DNA of 64,000 bases from CAVVNP01 sp963800235. Its GTDB lineage: Bacteria > Actinomycetota > Acidimicrobiia > Acidimicrobiales > Iamiaceae. The notes under the pieces were generated by a model. The model did not search any database and was not told where the DNA came from. It saw nothing but the letters and a program-made list of their open reading frames with translations. Shown here in pieces: positions 17,047-28,830 of the stretch. Position 1 is the first letter of the stretch. Each line of letters opens with the position of its first letter. The stretch spans positions 289,938 to 353,937 of the forward strand of contig CAWDAD010000004.1 of assembly GCA_963800235.1 (NCBI GenBank), given 5' to 3'. The position numbers and the translations under genes were made by a program.

Positions 17047-20000
17047 TCGCCGCAGCTGGGTGATGACCATCTCGTCCGACGTGGGGGGCGGCCTCCGCTC
17101 GCACCCCGTCGTGCAGGTCCTCGGCGCCGTCCGCGTCGTCGGCGACGACGGCGAGGAGGTCGGTCTGGGTGGTCGGCTGCCGCGCACGGTCGTCGCCGTG
17201 CTCGCCGCCGAGCCGGGGACCACCTTCGACACCTACTCGCTGGTCGACGCCCTGTGGGGCGACCGGCCGCCGGCCAACGCCGAGGCCAGCCTCCGCAACC
17301 ACCTGTCCCAGGTCCGCCGCGCCCTGCGGTCGGCGTCGGGGCTCGACCAGCCGCTGGTCCGGAGCAGCACGGGGTACCGGCTGGCGCCCGGCCTCGGCCC
17401 GAGCGACGCGCAGGTGGCCGAGCGCGCCTTCCACGACTGCGCCGAGCACGCCGCCCGCTCGCCGGCGGAGGCCATCGAGCGGCTTGCGGCGGTCGAGTCG
17501 CTGTGGCGGGGCGAGCCCTACGACGGTACCGTGGACCCGCCCCGGCTGGTCCCCGACCGGCAGCGGCTGATCGAGCTCTTCCACGCCGTCCGCGAGCTGC
17601 GGTTCGCCCTGCTGATCCGCGCCGGTCGCGCCAGCGAGTGCGTCCACGGCCTCGAGGCCGACCTGCTCGCCCACCCGGTCCGGGAGCGGACCGCCGAGCT
17701 GCTCATGCGGGCCCTGTACGCCGGCGGCCGTCAGCGCGACGCCCTCGAGGTGTTCGGGCGCACCCGGAAGCACCTGGTCGAGGACGTCGGGGTCGAACCC
17801 GGCCCTGCCCTGCGGGCGGTCGAGGAGGCCGTGCTGCACCACCGCCTCGACGAGGTGGAGCCGGCGACCGGCGACCGGCCGGCGGCCGGCATCGGGCCGA
17901 TCGTGCTCGAGGCAGGGGCGATGCCGGCGGCGAGGCGGATCATCGGGCGCGACGACCTGGTGCGCGATCTGCAGCGGCGCTTCGAGGCCGCCGCCCCCGG
18001 TACGCACCTGTTCGCGTTGGTGGGCGAGCCGGGCGCGGGCAAGACCGCCCTGGCGGTCGACCTGCTGCGGCGCACCGAGGCGGCCGACGGGTCGTCGCTC
18101 TACCTGCGCCACGGCCGCGACGACCAGCGCCTGCCGCTGCAGCCGTGGGCCGACCTGGTGCACCTCGTCCGGCGCCAGCACCCGGCCAGCCTCGAGGAGG
18201 AGCTGCCCGCCGGGGTGCGGGCCGGTCTGGCCGCGCTCAGCCCGGCGGTGCTCGGCGCCCCGACGGTCGAGGGTGACGTGCGGGCAGTCAACGCCGCCGT
18301 CGCCGAGCTGATCGCCGCCATCGGGCGCGAGCGGCCGGCGGTCGTCGTGCTCGACGACGTCCACTGGAGCGATCCGGCCTCGCTCGACCTGCTGTGGTTC
18401 CTCCACAAGCACCCGACCACCAGCTCCACCGCCGTCGTGGTGACCGCACGCCGGGAGGAGCTGGTGGGCCCGGCCGCCGACCTGTTCGACGAGCTCGAGC
18501 TCGACGGGAGGCTGGTCGAGCTGCCGGCGCTGTCGTCGGAGGCGAGCAAGCTCCTGGCGATCGACGTGAACGCCGGGCTCGGCCCCGAGGACCTCGACGC
18601 CATCGCGCACCTCGCCCGTGGGAACCCGCTCATGGTCACCCAGCTCGCCCGGGCGGAGCGGCTCAGCGGGTTCACCGCCGAGCTCCTCACCCTCCGGCCC
18701 GACGTCCGGGCCGCCCGGCTGCTGCGCGAGCGGCTCGAGGGGCTGGCGGTCGACGAGATCGGTCTGCTGTCGGCGGCGGCCACCGCCGGCCTGGAGTTCG
18801 ACCTCGACACCCTGGTCGACCTCACCGAACGGCCCCCCATGGAGGTGCTGGCCGTCCTCCAGGAGGCCCGTGACCGTCGGATCGTCGAAGAGATCGCTGA
18901 CGCGCCGGACCGCTTCGGCTTCGTGCACGCCCTGTACTGGGCCGTGCTCCGGGACCGGCCCACCGGGGCCCTGCGGCGGCGCTGGCACGGGCGCCTGGCC
19001 CGAAGGCGGGCCCGTGAGCGGTCGGTGATCGCCGCGGCGTACCACGCCCTCGAGGGCCTGCCCGAGATCTCGGACCCGCTGCTCAGCAGCATCGCCGTCG
19101 ACGCCGCGGACGAGCTGCGACGGCGCGGCGCCCGGGTGGAGCAGCTCGATCTGACCGAGCGCCTCCTCGGCACCGGGCGGCTGTCGGGGCCCGCCGCGTC
19201 GATCGTCCGGCTGCACCAGGCCCGGGCGCGCTGCATCCTCGGCGACCGCGACGGGTCGCGGGCCGCCTACCTGGAGGTGTTCCGGGCCGAGGTCGAGGCC
19301 AAGCGATGGGAGCTGGCCGGTCGGGTCGCGGTGGAGATCGACGACTACGGCCGCAGCATGAGCGAGCTCGGACCCCGGTACCAGCTGCTGCAGGACGCCC
19401 ACGACGCCATGGGCGGGAGCCGCGGCCTCACCGACGACACGTCGATCGCCGTGGCCGCCGCGCTGGTCACCGAGGGCAACCTGTACGGGCGGGCGGCGTC
19501 GGAGCGGGACACGTCCACCCTCGAGTCGCTGGCCCACCGGAACCTGGAGGCGGCCCGCCTGTCCGGTGACCGGCCGTCGGTCGCCGCGGCGCTGTTCGCG
19601 GCGAAGGTCTCGCTCGAGTGGCGCGGCGAGGAGGAGGCCCGGCGCGCCGAGGAGGAGCTGGCCGCGGAGCTGCTCGTCGCCGCCGAGCAGACCGGCGAGC
19701 TGCACCTGCAGCGCAACGCCCTGATCGGCCTGACCCGGTTGAGCGTGCAGGCCGGCGACGTCGACGGCGCCGAGCGCTGGTTGGTCCGGGCCGAGGAGCT
19801 CGGCCGGCGCACCCAGGTCCCGAGCATCGTCTGGTTCAGCCGCCTGGCCCGGGCGACGATGCTGCGCCTGCAGGGCGATCTCGACGGCGCGGACCGCGAG
19901 CTCGACGCCATGCACGCCTACGGGGCGTCGATGGACCAGCCCGACAACGACTCGGGTTGGGCCGCCGGCCACTACTTCACCGCGTACCACCGGCCGGAGC

Positions 20001-20494
20001 CCGACGCCCTCGCCGTGCTCCGACCGGTGGTCGAGGCGGCGGCCTCGGGCTCGCCGGTGGTGAACCCCGTGTGGCAGCTGGCGGCGGGGCTGACCCAGGC
20101 GGCCGACGGGGACCACGTGGCCGCCAGGCGCACCTTCGACGACGCCGTGGCGGGCCTCGACGACGCCCCCCGCAACGTGTTCTGGCCCTCCCACCTCTGC
20201 CTCGCCGCCCACCTCGGCTGGTGGGTCGGCGCCGACGCCGATCAGCTCGAGGGCCTGCTGGGCCACCTGATCCACTGGCGCGGCTCGGTCGTGGTCACCG
20301 GCTCGATGATCGGGGTGCCCGGCCCGGTCGACCGGTACCTGGCCATGCTCGACGACGCCCTCGGCCGCCACGAGTCGGCCGAGCGCCGCCGCGTCGACGC
20401 CGAGGAGGTGGCGCGGCGGCTGGGCTCGCTGACCACGGTCGAGCAGCTCCGGCGGGACCGGTCCGCCGCCCACGGCCTGGCCAGCGCCGGCTGA
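17021..20494 (+). CDS. SARP/AfsR-like transcriptional regulator with AAA ATPase domain
   Basis: 1157 residues. An OmpR-like winged helix (about 28-125, ending in STGYRLA) is followed by a BTAD domain (about 130-275, with LLMRALYAGGRQRDALEVF). Then comes an AAA/STAND ATPase with Walker A GEPGAGKT (335-342) and Walker B VVVLDDVHW (441-449). The rest is helical and repeat-like (TPR-type), without a C-terminal LuxR helix-turn-helix. Such proteins activate secondary-metabolism or stress genes in response to nucleotide or ligand binding. The start at 17021 overlaps the small gene; ATG at 17063 is an alternative. Targets are unknown; its own operon or the genes downstream are candidates. Confidence 0.85.
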   Translation: MTPAEPATDRRSWVMTISSDVGGGLRSHPVVQVLGAVRVVGDDGEEVGLGGRLPRTVVAVLAAEPGTTFDTYSLVDALWGDRPPANAEASLRNHLSQVRRALRSASGLDQPLVRSSTGYRLAPGLGPSDAQVAERAFHDCAEHAARSPAEAIERLAAVESLWRGEPYDGTVDPPRLVPDRQRLIELFHAVRELRFALLIRAGRASECVHGLEADLLAHPVRERTAELLMRALYAGGRQRDALEVFGRTRKHLVEDVGVEPGPALRAVEEAVLHHRLDEVEPATGDRPAAGIGPIVLEAGAMPAARRIIGRDDLVRDLQRRFEAAAPGTHLFALVGEPGAGKTALAVDLLRRTEAADGSSLYLRHGRDDQRLPLQPWADLVHLVRRQHPASLEEELPAGVRAGLAALSPAVLGAPTVEGDVRAVNAAVAELIAAIGRERPAVVVLDDVHWSDPASLDLLWFLHKHPTTSSTAVVVTARREELVGPAADLFDELELDGRLVELPALSSEASKLLAIDVNAGLGPEDLDAIAHLARGNPLMVTQLARAERLSGFTAELLTLRPDVRAARLLRERLEGLAVDEIGLLSAAATAGLEFDLDTLVDLTERPPMEVLAVLQEARDRRIVEEIADAPDRFGFVHALYWAVLRDRPTGALRRRWHGRLARRRARERSVIAAAYHALEGLPEISDPLLSSIAVDAADELRRRGARVEQLDLTERLLGTGRLSGPAASIVRLHQARARCILGDRDGSRAAYLEVFRAEVEAKRWELAGRVAVEIDDYGRSMSELGPRYQLLQDAHDAMGGSRGLTDDTSIAVAAALVTEGNLYGRAASERDTSTLESLAHRNLEAARLSGDRPSVAAALFAAKVSLEWRGEEEARRAEEELAAELLVAAEQTGELHLQRNALIGLTRLSVQAGDVDGAERWLVRAEELGRRTQVPSIVWFSRLARATMLRLQGDLDGADRELDAMHAYGASMDQPDNDSGWAAGHYFTAYHRPEPDALAVLRPVVEAAASGSPVVNPVWQLAAGLTQAADGDHVAARRTFDDAVAGLDDAPRNVFWPSHLCLAAHLGWWVGADADQLEGLLGHLIHWRGSVVVTGSMIGVPGPVDRYLAMLDDALGRHESAERRRVDAEEVARRLGSLTTVEQLRRDRSAAHGLASAG

Positions 20495-20792
20495 CCGCCA
20501 CCCACCGCCGAGCGGACCGGTGCGGACGCCGGTCGGGGCCACGGCCGGCGGGTGGTTCCGTTGCGTTCTCGTTGCAGCGGTTCCGTACGGTCGCACCGTC
20601 CCGGTCGTGAGGGGACGACAAGCGGTCCGGCGGGAACCTCAGGCACGGTCGCTGGCCGAGCCTGTCGGGTGGGGTCGCTGCGACGGCGGCGTGGCGACCC
20701 CACCTCGGCGGAGTGCTGGGGCACGACCCCGGCGGTGACCGACCGGACCGGACCGGCGGCCGGTCCGAGGCGGTGGCGGTACCGTCGGGCGG
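20495..20792 (+). promoter_or_regulatory. Gap between SARP gene and hyuA with phased heptamer repeats
   Basis: No gene is seen in these 298 nt. CGTTGCG (20559-20565), CGTTGCA (20570-20576) and TTCCGTA (20581-20587) are spaced at an 11-bp period with 4-bp gaps, the geometry described for SARP operators, and GGTTCCGT occurs twice (20554-20561 and 20579-20586). Nearer hyuA, TACCGT (20780-20785) is 7 nt before the GTG start and probably its -10 box. The operator reading is a guess from spacing; the third heptamer differs from the first two. Confidence 0.35.
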
Positions 20793-22837
<2,045 letters not shown>

Positions 22838-22841
<4 letters not shown>

Positions 22842-24406
22842 GCGGCGTGCTCGATCCGGTCACCCTCTCGGTGCTGTCGGCGGCGCTGACCGGTGTGGTC
22901 GAGGAGATGGGGGCGACGCTGGTCCGCGGCGCCTACTCCTCCAACATCAAGGAGCGGCGGGACTCCTCGGCGGCGCTGTTCGACGCCGGCGGGCGCATGG
23001 TCGCCCAGGCCGCCCACATCCCGGTCCACCTCGGCGCGATGCCCGATGCGGTGGCGGCGGTGCGGCACCGTCGTCCGCGGCCGGGCGACGTGTGGCTGCT
23101 CAACGACCCGTTCCGTGGCGGCACCCACCTGCCGGACATCACCATGGTCTCGCCGGTCGTGCTCCCCGGCGACGACCGGATCGTGGCCCACGCCGTCACC
23201 CGGGCGCACCACAACGACGTCGGCGGCATGAGCCCGGGGTCGATGCCGGCCGACTCGACCGAGCTGCTGCAGGAGGGGCTGGTCATCCCCCCGGTCCGGA
23301 TCGTGGCGGGCGGCGAGGTGGTCGAGGACGTGGTCGAGCTGATCCTGGCCAACGTGCGGGTGCCCGAGGTCCGGCGCGGTGACCTGCGGGCCCAGATCGC
23401 CGCCAACGGGGTGGCCGCCGCCAGGCTGGCCGACCTGGTCGACCGCCACGAGCGGTCGACGGTGCTGGCCGCCTTCGACCAGGTCCGCGCCTACGCCGAC
23501 CGCCGCACCCGGGCGTTGCTCGCCGACCTTCCCGACGGCACCTGGACCGCCGAGGGGGTCGTCGAGGGAGCCACGGAGGCCGACGACCTCACCATCCGGG
23601 CGACGGTGACCATCGCCGGCGAGTCCCTGCTGGTCGACCTCATGGGCACCGACGGACCGGCACCGGGCAACCTGAACTGCCCGCTCTCGGTGACCCGTTC
23701 GGCCTGCTACTTCGCCCTCCGGGTGCTGCTGCCCGACGACGTGCCGGCCAACGGGGGCACCTACGACGCGGTCGAGGTCCGGGCCGAGCCGGGGTCCCTG
23801 GTCCACGCCCGCTGGCCGGCGGCGGTGGTGGCCGGCAACGTCGAGACCTCGCAGCGGGTCGCCGACGTGGTCCTGGCGGCGCTGGCCCGGGCGGCGGCCG
23901 GCACGCCGGTGACCGGCCGGATCCCGGCCGAGGGCATGGGCACCATGAACAACCTGGTCCTCGGCGGCGCCGGGTGGAGCTACTACGAGACCATCGGCGG
24001 CGGCCAGGGGGCGTCGGCGGCCGGGGACGGGCCCTCCGGGGTGCACGTGGGCATGAGCAACACCCTCAACACCCCGATCGAGGCGCTCGAGCTCGAGCAC
24101 CCGCTCCGTGTCGAGCGCTACGAGCTGCGGCGGGGGAGCGGCGGCGCCGGTCGCCACGTCGGCGGCGACGGCATCGAGCGCTCGGTCCGGGTGCTGGAGC
24201 CGTGCTCGCTGTCGCTGATGGCCGACCGGCGGCGCCACCGCCCCCGCGGCGCTGCCGGTGGTGGCTCCGGCGCACCGGGGGAGGACGACGTCGACGGCGA
24301 GCCGGTCCCGCCCAAGACCCGGCGCCGGCTGCCGGCCGGCGCGGTGGTCACCGTGCGCACCCCCGGCGGGGGCGGTTGGGGCCGTTCGACCCCAGCTACT
24401 TCGTGA
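22838..24406 (+). CDS. hyuB: Hydantoinase B/5-oxoprolinase-family subunit
   Basis: 522 residues, partner of the upstream A subunit. Family marks are the opening DPVTLSVLSAALTGVVEEMG, SSNIKERRDSSAALFD, the NDPFRGGTHLPDI motif, HHNDVGG, GNLNCPLSVTRSACYF and the late GGGQGASA. The C-terminal GGGGWG end is also typical. The ATG at 22838 lies in an ATGA overlap with the hyuA stop, which excludes the longer upstream extension of the frame. No transporter or regulator of the pathway is adjacent other than the SARP gene upstream. Confidence 0.9.
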
Positions 24407-24460
24407 AGCAGAACCGTCGCTGAGCGACGGATCCGCTGCACGGAACGACCGCCGCGGCGC

Positions 24461-26107
24461 TTACCGGCCGGCGGCGTCGACCGCCTGCTGGGTGGCCCAG
24501 CGGTAGTCGGCCTTGCCGGCGGGGGACCGCTCCAGCCTGGGCAGGTGGACGAAGGCCTTGGGCAGCTTGTACCGGGCCACGTGGCGGGCGCACTCGGCCA
24601 GCAGGTCGTCGTCGGACAGCGTCCTGCCCTCGGCCGCCTGGACGATGGCGACCACCTCCTGGCCCCAGCGCTCGCTGGGCCGGCCGACCACGATCACGTC
24701 GTAGACGTCCGGGTGGTGGGCGACGGCCTGCTCGACCTCCTCGGCGAAGATCTTCTCGCCGCCGGAGTTGATGGTGACCGAGTCCCGACCCAGCAGCTCC
24801 AGCGAGCCGTCCTCGAGCAGGCGGGCCCGGTCCCCCGGCACCGAGTAGCGCTCGCCGTCGATCACCGGGAAGGTCCGGGCCGTCTTGGCCGGGTCGTCGA
24901 GGTAGCCCAGCGGCACGTGGCCGGTCTGGGCCAGCCACCCGGTCCCGTCGTGGCCGGCGGGCAGCACGGTCGTGAGGGCGTCGTCGACCACGACCGTGCC
25001 GGGACCCGGCGTGAAGCGCCCGGTGGCGACCGCGCCCTTGGTCGAGGTGTGGCCCATCTGGGCGCCGGTCTCCGACGAGCCGACCGCGTCGAGCACCACG
25101 CCGTTGGGCAGGTGGGCGAGCAGCCGCTCCTTCAGCGAGGTGTTGAGCGGGGCGCCGCCGCTGACCACCGCCAGCACGCTCGACAGGTCGTAGGCACCGC
25201 GGTCGAGCTCGTCGGCGAGGGGACGGCCGAAGGCGTCGCCCACCACCTGCAGGGTGAGGACCCCCTCGCGCTCGGCGGTCGAGAGCACGTCGGCGGCGTC
25301 GAGGCGGGTGGTGTCGTCCTGCATCACGACGGTGTTGCCGCCGGTGAAGGCGTTGAAGGCCGCCCACTGGGCCGCGCCGTGCATGAGCGGCGGGGTGACC
25401 AGCATCTTCGCCCCGCCGGACCGGGACGCCTCGACCACCGCGTCGAGCGACGGGTAGACGTCCGCGCTGCCGAAGGGCCGGCCGCCCATGGCGGCGATGA
25501 AGATGTCCTCCTGGCGCCAGAGGACGCCCTTCGGCATGCCGGTGGTGCCGCCGGTGTAGAGGATGTACAGGTCGTCGGGCGAGGGCCGCACGCCGTCGAG
25601 CGGCTCGGGCGAGGTGGCGGCCAGGACCGCCTCGTAGTCGAGGGCACCGTCGAGCAGGTCGTGGCCCGACCCGTCGTCGACCTGGAGCAGCAGCCGCAGG
25701 TCGGGCAGCTCGTCGAGCACGGCGGCCAGCGTCGGGGCGAAGGCCCCGTGGTACACCACGGCGGTGGCGCCGGAGTCGGCCAGCAGGTAGCGCAGCTCCT
25801 CCTCGACGTACCGGTAGTTCACGTTGAAGGGGGCGACCCGGGCCCGGTAGGCGCCGAGCATGCCCTCGAGGTACTCGTTGCCGTTGTGCAGGTAGAGGCC
25901 GAGGTGGTCCTGGCCGGACTCGTGCCCCTCCAGCTCGCTGCGCTCGGTCCGCACGCCCAGCCCGTGGTCGTGGAGGACCCGGGCCAGGCGGCGGCTGCGG
26001 TCGACCACGTCGGCGTAGGTCATGCGCCGGTCCCGCCACACGATGCACTCGCGGTCGGGGTCGGCGGCGGCGACCGCCTCGTGCACCTCGGCCAGGTTGA
26101 ACCCCAC
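24461..26107 (-). CDS. Acyl-CoA synthetase (ANL superfamily, FadD-like)
   Basis: 548 residues. Activates a carboxylic acid to its CoA thioester through an acyl-adenylate. The AMP-binding P-loop YTGGTTGMPKG is at about 184-194, a second region reads VGSSETGAQMGHTS, the hinge-proximal INSGGEKIFAEEVE precedes the mobile C-terminal domain, and KADYRW carries the expected catalytic Lys near the end. An extra charged stretch at about 54-68 is unusual. GTG start with AGGAGG upstream, so this one is leadered. It follows a second synthetase and a MaoC hydratase on the same strand, which suggests a beta-oxidation-like or sterol/fatty-acid side-chain pathway. The chain specificity is unknown. Confidence 0.88.
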   Translation of the reverse strand: MGFNLAEVHEAVAAADPDRECIVWRDRRMTYADVVDRSRRLARVLHDHGLGVRTERSELEGHESGQDHLGLYLHNGNEYLEGMLGAYRARVAPFNVNYRYVEEELRYLLADSGATAVVYHGAFAPTLAAVLDELPDLRLLLQVDDGSGHDLLDGALDYEAVLAATSPEPLDGVRPSPDDLYILYTGGTTGMPKGVLWRQEDIFIAAMGGRPFGSADVYPSLDAVVEASRSGGAKMLVTPPLMHGAAQWAAFNAFTGGNTVVMQDDTTRLDAADVLSTAEREGVLTLQVVGDAFGRPLADELDRGAYDLSSVLAVVSGGAPLNTSLKERLLAHLPNGVVLDAVGSSETGAQMGHTSTKGAVATGRFTPGPGTVVVDDALTTVLPAGHDGTGWLAQTGHVPLGYLDDPAKTARTFPVIDGERYSVPGDRARLLEDGSLELLGRDSVTINSGGEKIFAEEVEQAVAHHPDVYDVIVVGRPSERWGQEVVAIVQAAEGRTLSDDDLLAECARHVARYKLPKAFVHLPRLERSPAGKADYRWATQQAVDAAGR

Positions 26108-26197
26108 GGCGACCTCCTGCTCGACGACTGGCTGACGACCGGCTCCGACGTCCCGTTCGGGCGACTCGTCCTGACGGCCCGTCAGGTCGGGACCTGT

Positions 26198-27820
26198 CTA
26201 GCGGCTGGAACCCGGGCCGGGCGCGGCCGCCACCACCGCCCGGGTCCAGGCGTGGTCCGGCTTGCCGGTCGAGAGCCGCACCAGCCGATCCACCACCACC
26301 ACGGTGCGCGGCACCTTGAAGCCGGCCAGGTGGCGTCGGCAGTGGTCCTCGAGCGGGGCGAGGCCCTCGGCCAGCGGCGACCCGGGACGCAGCTGCACGG
26401 CGGCGGCCACCCGCTCACCCCACCGCACGTCGGGGACGCCGACCACCACCGCGTCGAACACGTCGGGGTGGTCCTTGAGGACGGCCTCGACCTCGATGGG
26501 GTGGACCTTCTCGCCGCCGGAGTTGATCGAGCTCGACCCTCGGCCGAGCAGGGTGACGGTGCCGTCCTCCTCGACGGTGGCCAGGTCGCCCGGGACCGCC
26601 CATCGCACGCCGTCGACGGTGGGAAAGGTGCGGGCCGTGCGCTCCGGGTCGTTGCGGTAGCGGATGGGCACGTGGCGGCGCCGAGCGAGCCGGCCCACCC
26701 GGCCGCTCCCCGGCTCCACGGGCCGCAGGTCGTCGTCGAGCACGGCGGTGTCCTCGCCGACCGAGAATCGGCCGGCCGGCCGGTCCTCGGGTTGTCCCGG
26801 CCAGGCCGCCAGGTTGCCCTGCCCGCCGGTCTCGGAGGTGCCGTAGCCGTCGACCACCACGGCGCCGGGCAGGTGGGCGAGCAGCCCGCGCCGGCCCGCC
26901 CGGGACAGGACCGCCCCACCGGAGACGACCACGAGCAGGTGCGAGAGGTCCCACCGGTCGGGGGCGGCGTCGAGGGCGTCGGCCAGCGGTCGGGCGAAGG
27001 CGTCGCCGACGATGATCAGGTGGGTCACCGCCTCGCCCTCGACCAGGTCCCAGAGCGACGCCGGGTCGAGGCCGGGGGAGGGGTCGACGACCACGGTGCC
27101 GCCGGACAGCAGGGTGGAGAGCGCGGTCCACTGGGCCGTGCCGTGGACGAACGGCGAGGCCGGCAGGCAGCGGGTGCGCCCGGCGACCGCGGCGGCGTTG
27201 GCCACCAGGTCGGCCTGGTCGACGACCGGCGGACCGCCCGGGTTCCCGCCCCCGAGGGCGGCCACGAGCAGGTCATGGTGGCGCCACTCGACGCCCTTCG
27301 GCAGGCCCGTCGTGCCGCCGGTGTAGAGCAGGTACGGGTCGTCGCCGCTGCGGTCGGGGCGGACCGGGCGCGACGGTGCGGGGCCGGCGGCCAGGGCCTC
27401 CTCGTAGCGCGACGGACCCCCTCCGCCGGAGGCGGCCAGGAGCCAGCCGACCCGGGCGGCGCCCTCGGTCGCCTCGGCCACGGTCTCGGCCAGGTCGGCC
27501 TCGTGCACGACGCCCACCAGGTCGGCGTCGTCGACCAGGTAGCGCAGCTCCTCGGCGGTGTAGCGGACGTTCAGGTTCACCGGCACCGCCCGGAGCTTGA
27601 ACGCCCCCAGCAGCAGCTCGAGGAACACCGGGCCGTTCCCGAGCGCCAGCCCCACGTGGTCGCCGGCCTCCACCCCGCGGTCGGCCAGCAGCCGGGCCGC
27701 CCGCTCGGCCCGCTCGTCGAGCTCCGCGTAGGTCCACCGGATGGCCCCGCTCACCACCGCCTCGACCGTCGGGAGGGCGTCGGTGACCTGTTCGACCAAG
27801 TCGGCCAGGTTCCACGACAT
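26198..27820 (-). CDS. Second acyl-CoA synthetase (ANL superfamily, FadD-like)
   Basis: 540 residues, a relative of the synthetase downstream: MSWNLADLVEQVTD aligns with that protein's VGFNLAEVHEAVAA, and the P-loop YTGGTTGLPKG is at about 166-176. INSGGEKVHPIEVE and the C-terminal STGKPDH, with the expected Lys, are present. The frame extends to an ATG at 27862, but the ATG at 27820 is chosen from that alignment and because TACCGT (27831-27836, minus strand) lies 10 nt before it, inside the longer version. The two synthetases probably arose by duplication and may differ in substrate. Confidence 0.86.
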   Translation of the reverse strand: MSWNLADLVEQVTDALPTVEAVVSGAIRWTYAELDERAERAARLLADRGVEAGDHVGLALGNGPVFLELLLGAFKLRAVPVNLNVRYTAEELRYLVDDADLVGVVHEADLAETVAEATEGAARVGWLLAASGGGGPSRYEEALAAGPAPSRPVRPDRSGDDPYLLYTGGTTGLPKGVEWRHHDLLVAALGGGNPGGPPVVDQADLVANAAAVAGRTRCLPASPFVHGTAQWTALSTLLSGGTVVVDPSPGLDPASLWDLVEGEAVTHLIIVGDAFARPLADALDAAPDRWDLSHLLVVVSGGAVLSRAGRRGLLAHLPGAVVVDGYGTSETGGQGNLAAWPGQPEDRPAGRFSVGEDTAVLDDDLRPVEPGSGRVGRLARRRHVPIRYRNDPERTARTFPTVDGVRWAVPGDLATVEEDGTVTLLGRGSSSINSGGEKVHPIEVEAVLKDHPDVFDAVVVGVPDVRWGERVAAAVQLRPGSPLAEGLAPLEDHCRRHLAGFKVPRTVVVVDRLVRLSTGKPDHAWTRAVVAAAPGPGSSR

Positions 27821-27904
27821 GCTGCTGGCGACGGTAGTGGTCGACCTCGACGGCGCCGGCATCCGGAGCCCGGGGAGCGGGTGCGCCGGTCGGCCGGCGG
27901 GCGG

Positions 27905-28363
27905 TCAGGCGTAGTAGCGGAAGACGACCTGGGCGACGCAGCTCGGCTTGGTCGCGCCCTCGACCTCGTAGGTGAAGGTCATGGTGACCTGGGCGCCGCC
28001 CTCGATCTCGTCGACCTTGTCGAGCTGGGCGCCGAGGCGCACCTTCGACCCCACCGGCACGGGCGACGGGAAGCGCACCTTCTCGCAGCCGTAGTTGACG
28101 CCCATCTTGACCCCGGTGACGGTCATGATCTGCGGGGCCAGGGTCGGCCCGAGCGACAGGGTGAGGTAGCCGTGGGCGATCGGGCCGCCGAACGGGCTCT
28201 CCTTGTTGGCCCGGTCGACGTCGACGTGGATCCACTGGTGGTCCCCGGTGGCGTCGGCGAAGGTGTTCACCTGGTCCTGGCTGATCTCGACGTAGTCGGA
28301 GTAGCCGAGGTGCTGGCCCACCAGGTCCTTCAACCCGGTGATGCCGTCGATGGTCATCGTCAT
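27905..28363 (-). CDS. MaoC-like hot-dog-fold enoyl-CoA hydratase/dehydratase
   Basis: 152 residues. The hydratase-2 motif is visible: YVEISQDQVNTFADATGDHQW, IHVD, then SPFGGPIAHGYLTLSL, with the conserved Asp and His. Enzymes of this group hydrate trans-2-enoyl-CoA to (R)-3-hydroxyacyl-CoA. The gene lies just upstream of two acyl-CoA synthetases on the same strand, consistent with joint use in acyl-CoA turnover. ATG at 28363; a CAAGCT hexamer lies 7 nt upstream, a weaker version of the window's -10 pattern. Confidence 0.87.
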   Translation of the reverse strand: MTMTIDGITGLKDLVGQHLGYSDYVEISQDQVNTFADATGDHQWIHVDVDRANKESPFGGPIAHGYLTLSLGPTLAPQIMTVTGVKMGVNYGCEKVRFPSPVPVGSKVRLGAQLDKVDEIEGGAQVTMTFTYEVEGATKPSCVAQVVFRYYA

Positions 28364-28422
28364 GCGACCCAGCTTGGCACGACCGGGCCGGGCTCGAACC
28401 GGGCGGGGCCCGGCGCCGGGGC

Positions 28423-28830
28423 TCAGCTGAACCAGATGCGCTGGTGCTCGCGGCTGTCGCGGTGCAGCAGCAGGACGACCAGGGCGACGTTGAACAGGTA
28501 GCTGAACAGGTAGTAGTGGAACAGGGTGCCGGGCGCGAGCCACGGCAGGGCCACCGATCCGACGGCCACGACCACGCCGATCTGCCAGCCCTTCTTCTGC
28601 TCGTTGGCGATGCCCCACCCGGCGTAGACGTAGGCGCCGGCGGCGGCCAGCACGACCACCTGCACCAGCGCCGAGCTACCCACCACCGCGCCGAGGAAGT
28701 AGTAGGCGGAGTCGCCGATCCCGACGTTGAGCAGGCTGAGGATGGCGAAGGCGGCCTCGAAGTAGAGCAGGATGTTCGCCATCTGGAGCAGCTGCGGCAA
28801 CGACCGGTTGATCCAACGGGTGGTGCGCAT
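28423..28830 (-). CDS. Small four-helix membrane protein, function unknown
   Basis: 135 residues with four predicted membrane helices separated by short loops (LLQMANILLYFEAAFAILSL; LVQVVVLAAAGAYVYAGWG; then two toward the C-terminus), ending in a basic tail. No family recognised. A CACACT hexamer (28838-28843, minus strand) lies 7 nt before the ATG, the same -10 variant as for other genes here. Its ATG overlaps, on the opposite strand, the ATG of the nucleotidyltransferase. Confidence 0.65.
   Translation of the reverse strand: MRTTRWINRSLPQLLQMANILLYFEAAFAILSLLNVGIGDSAYYFLGAVVGSSALVQVVVLAAAGAYVYAGWGIANEQKKGWQIGVVVAVGSVALPWLAPGTLFHYYLFSYLFNVALVVLLLHRDSREHQRIWFS

Noticed and set aside
15677..20596. 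A 1639-residue minus-strand open frame
   Set aside because: It runs opposite to the amidase-to-SARP region and has only low-complexity Arg/Gly/Asp/His composition; it is a shadow of GC-rich codon use on the other strand.
26107..27862. Longer start of the second acyl-CoA synthetase at 27862
   Set aside because: The likely -10 box lies inside the extra part, and alignment with the neighbouring paralogue begins at 27820.
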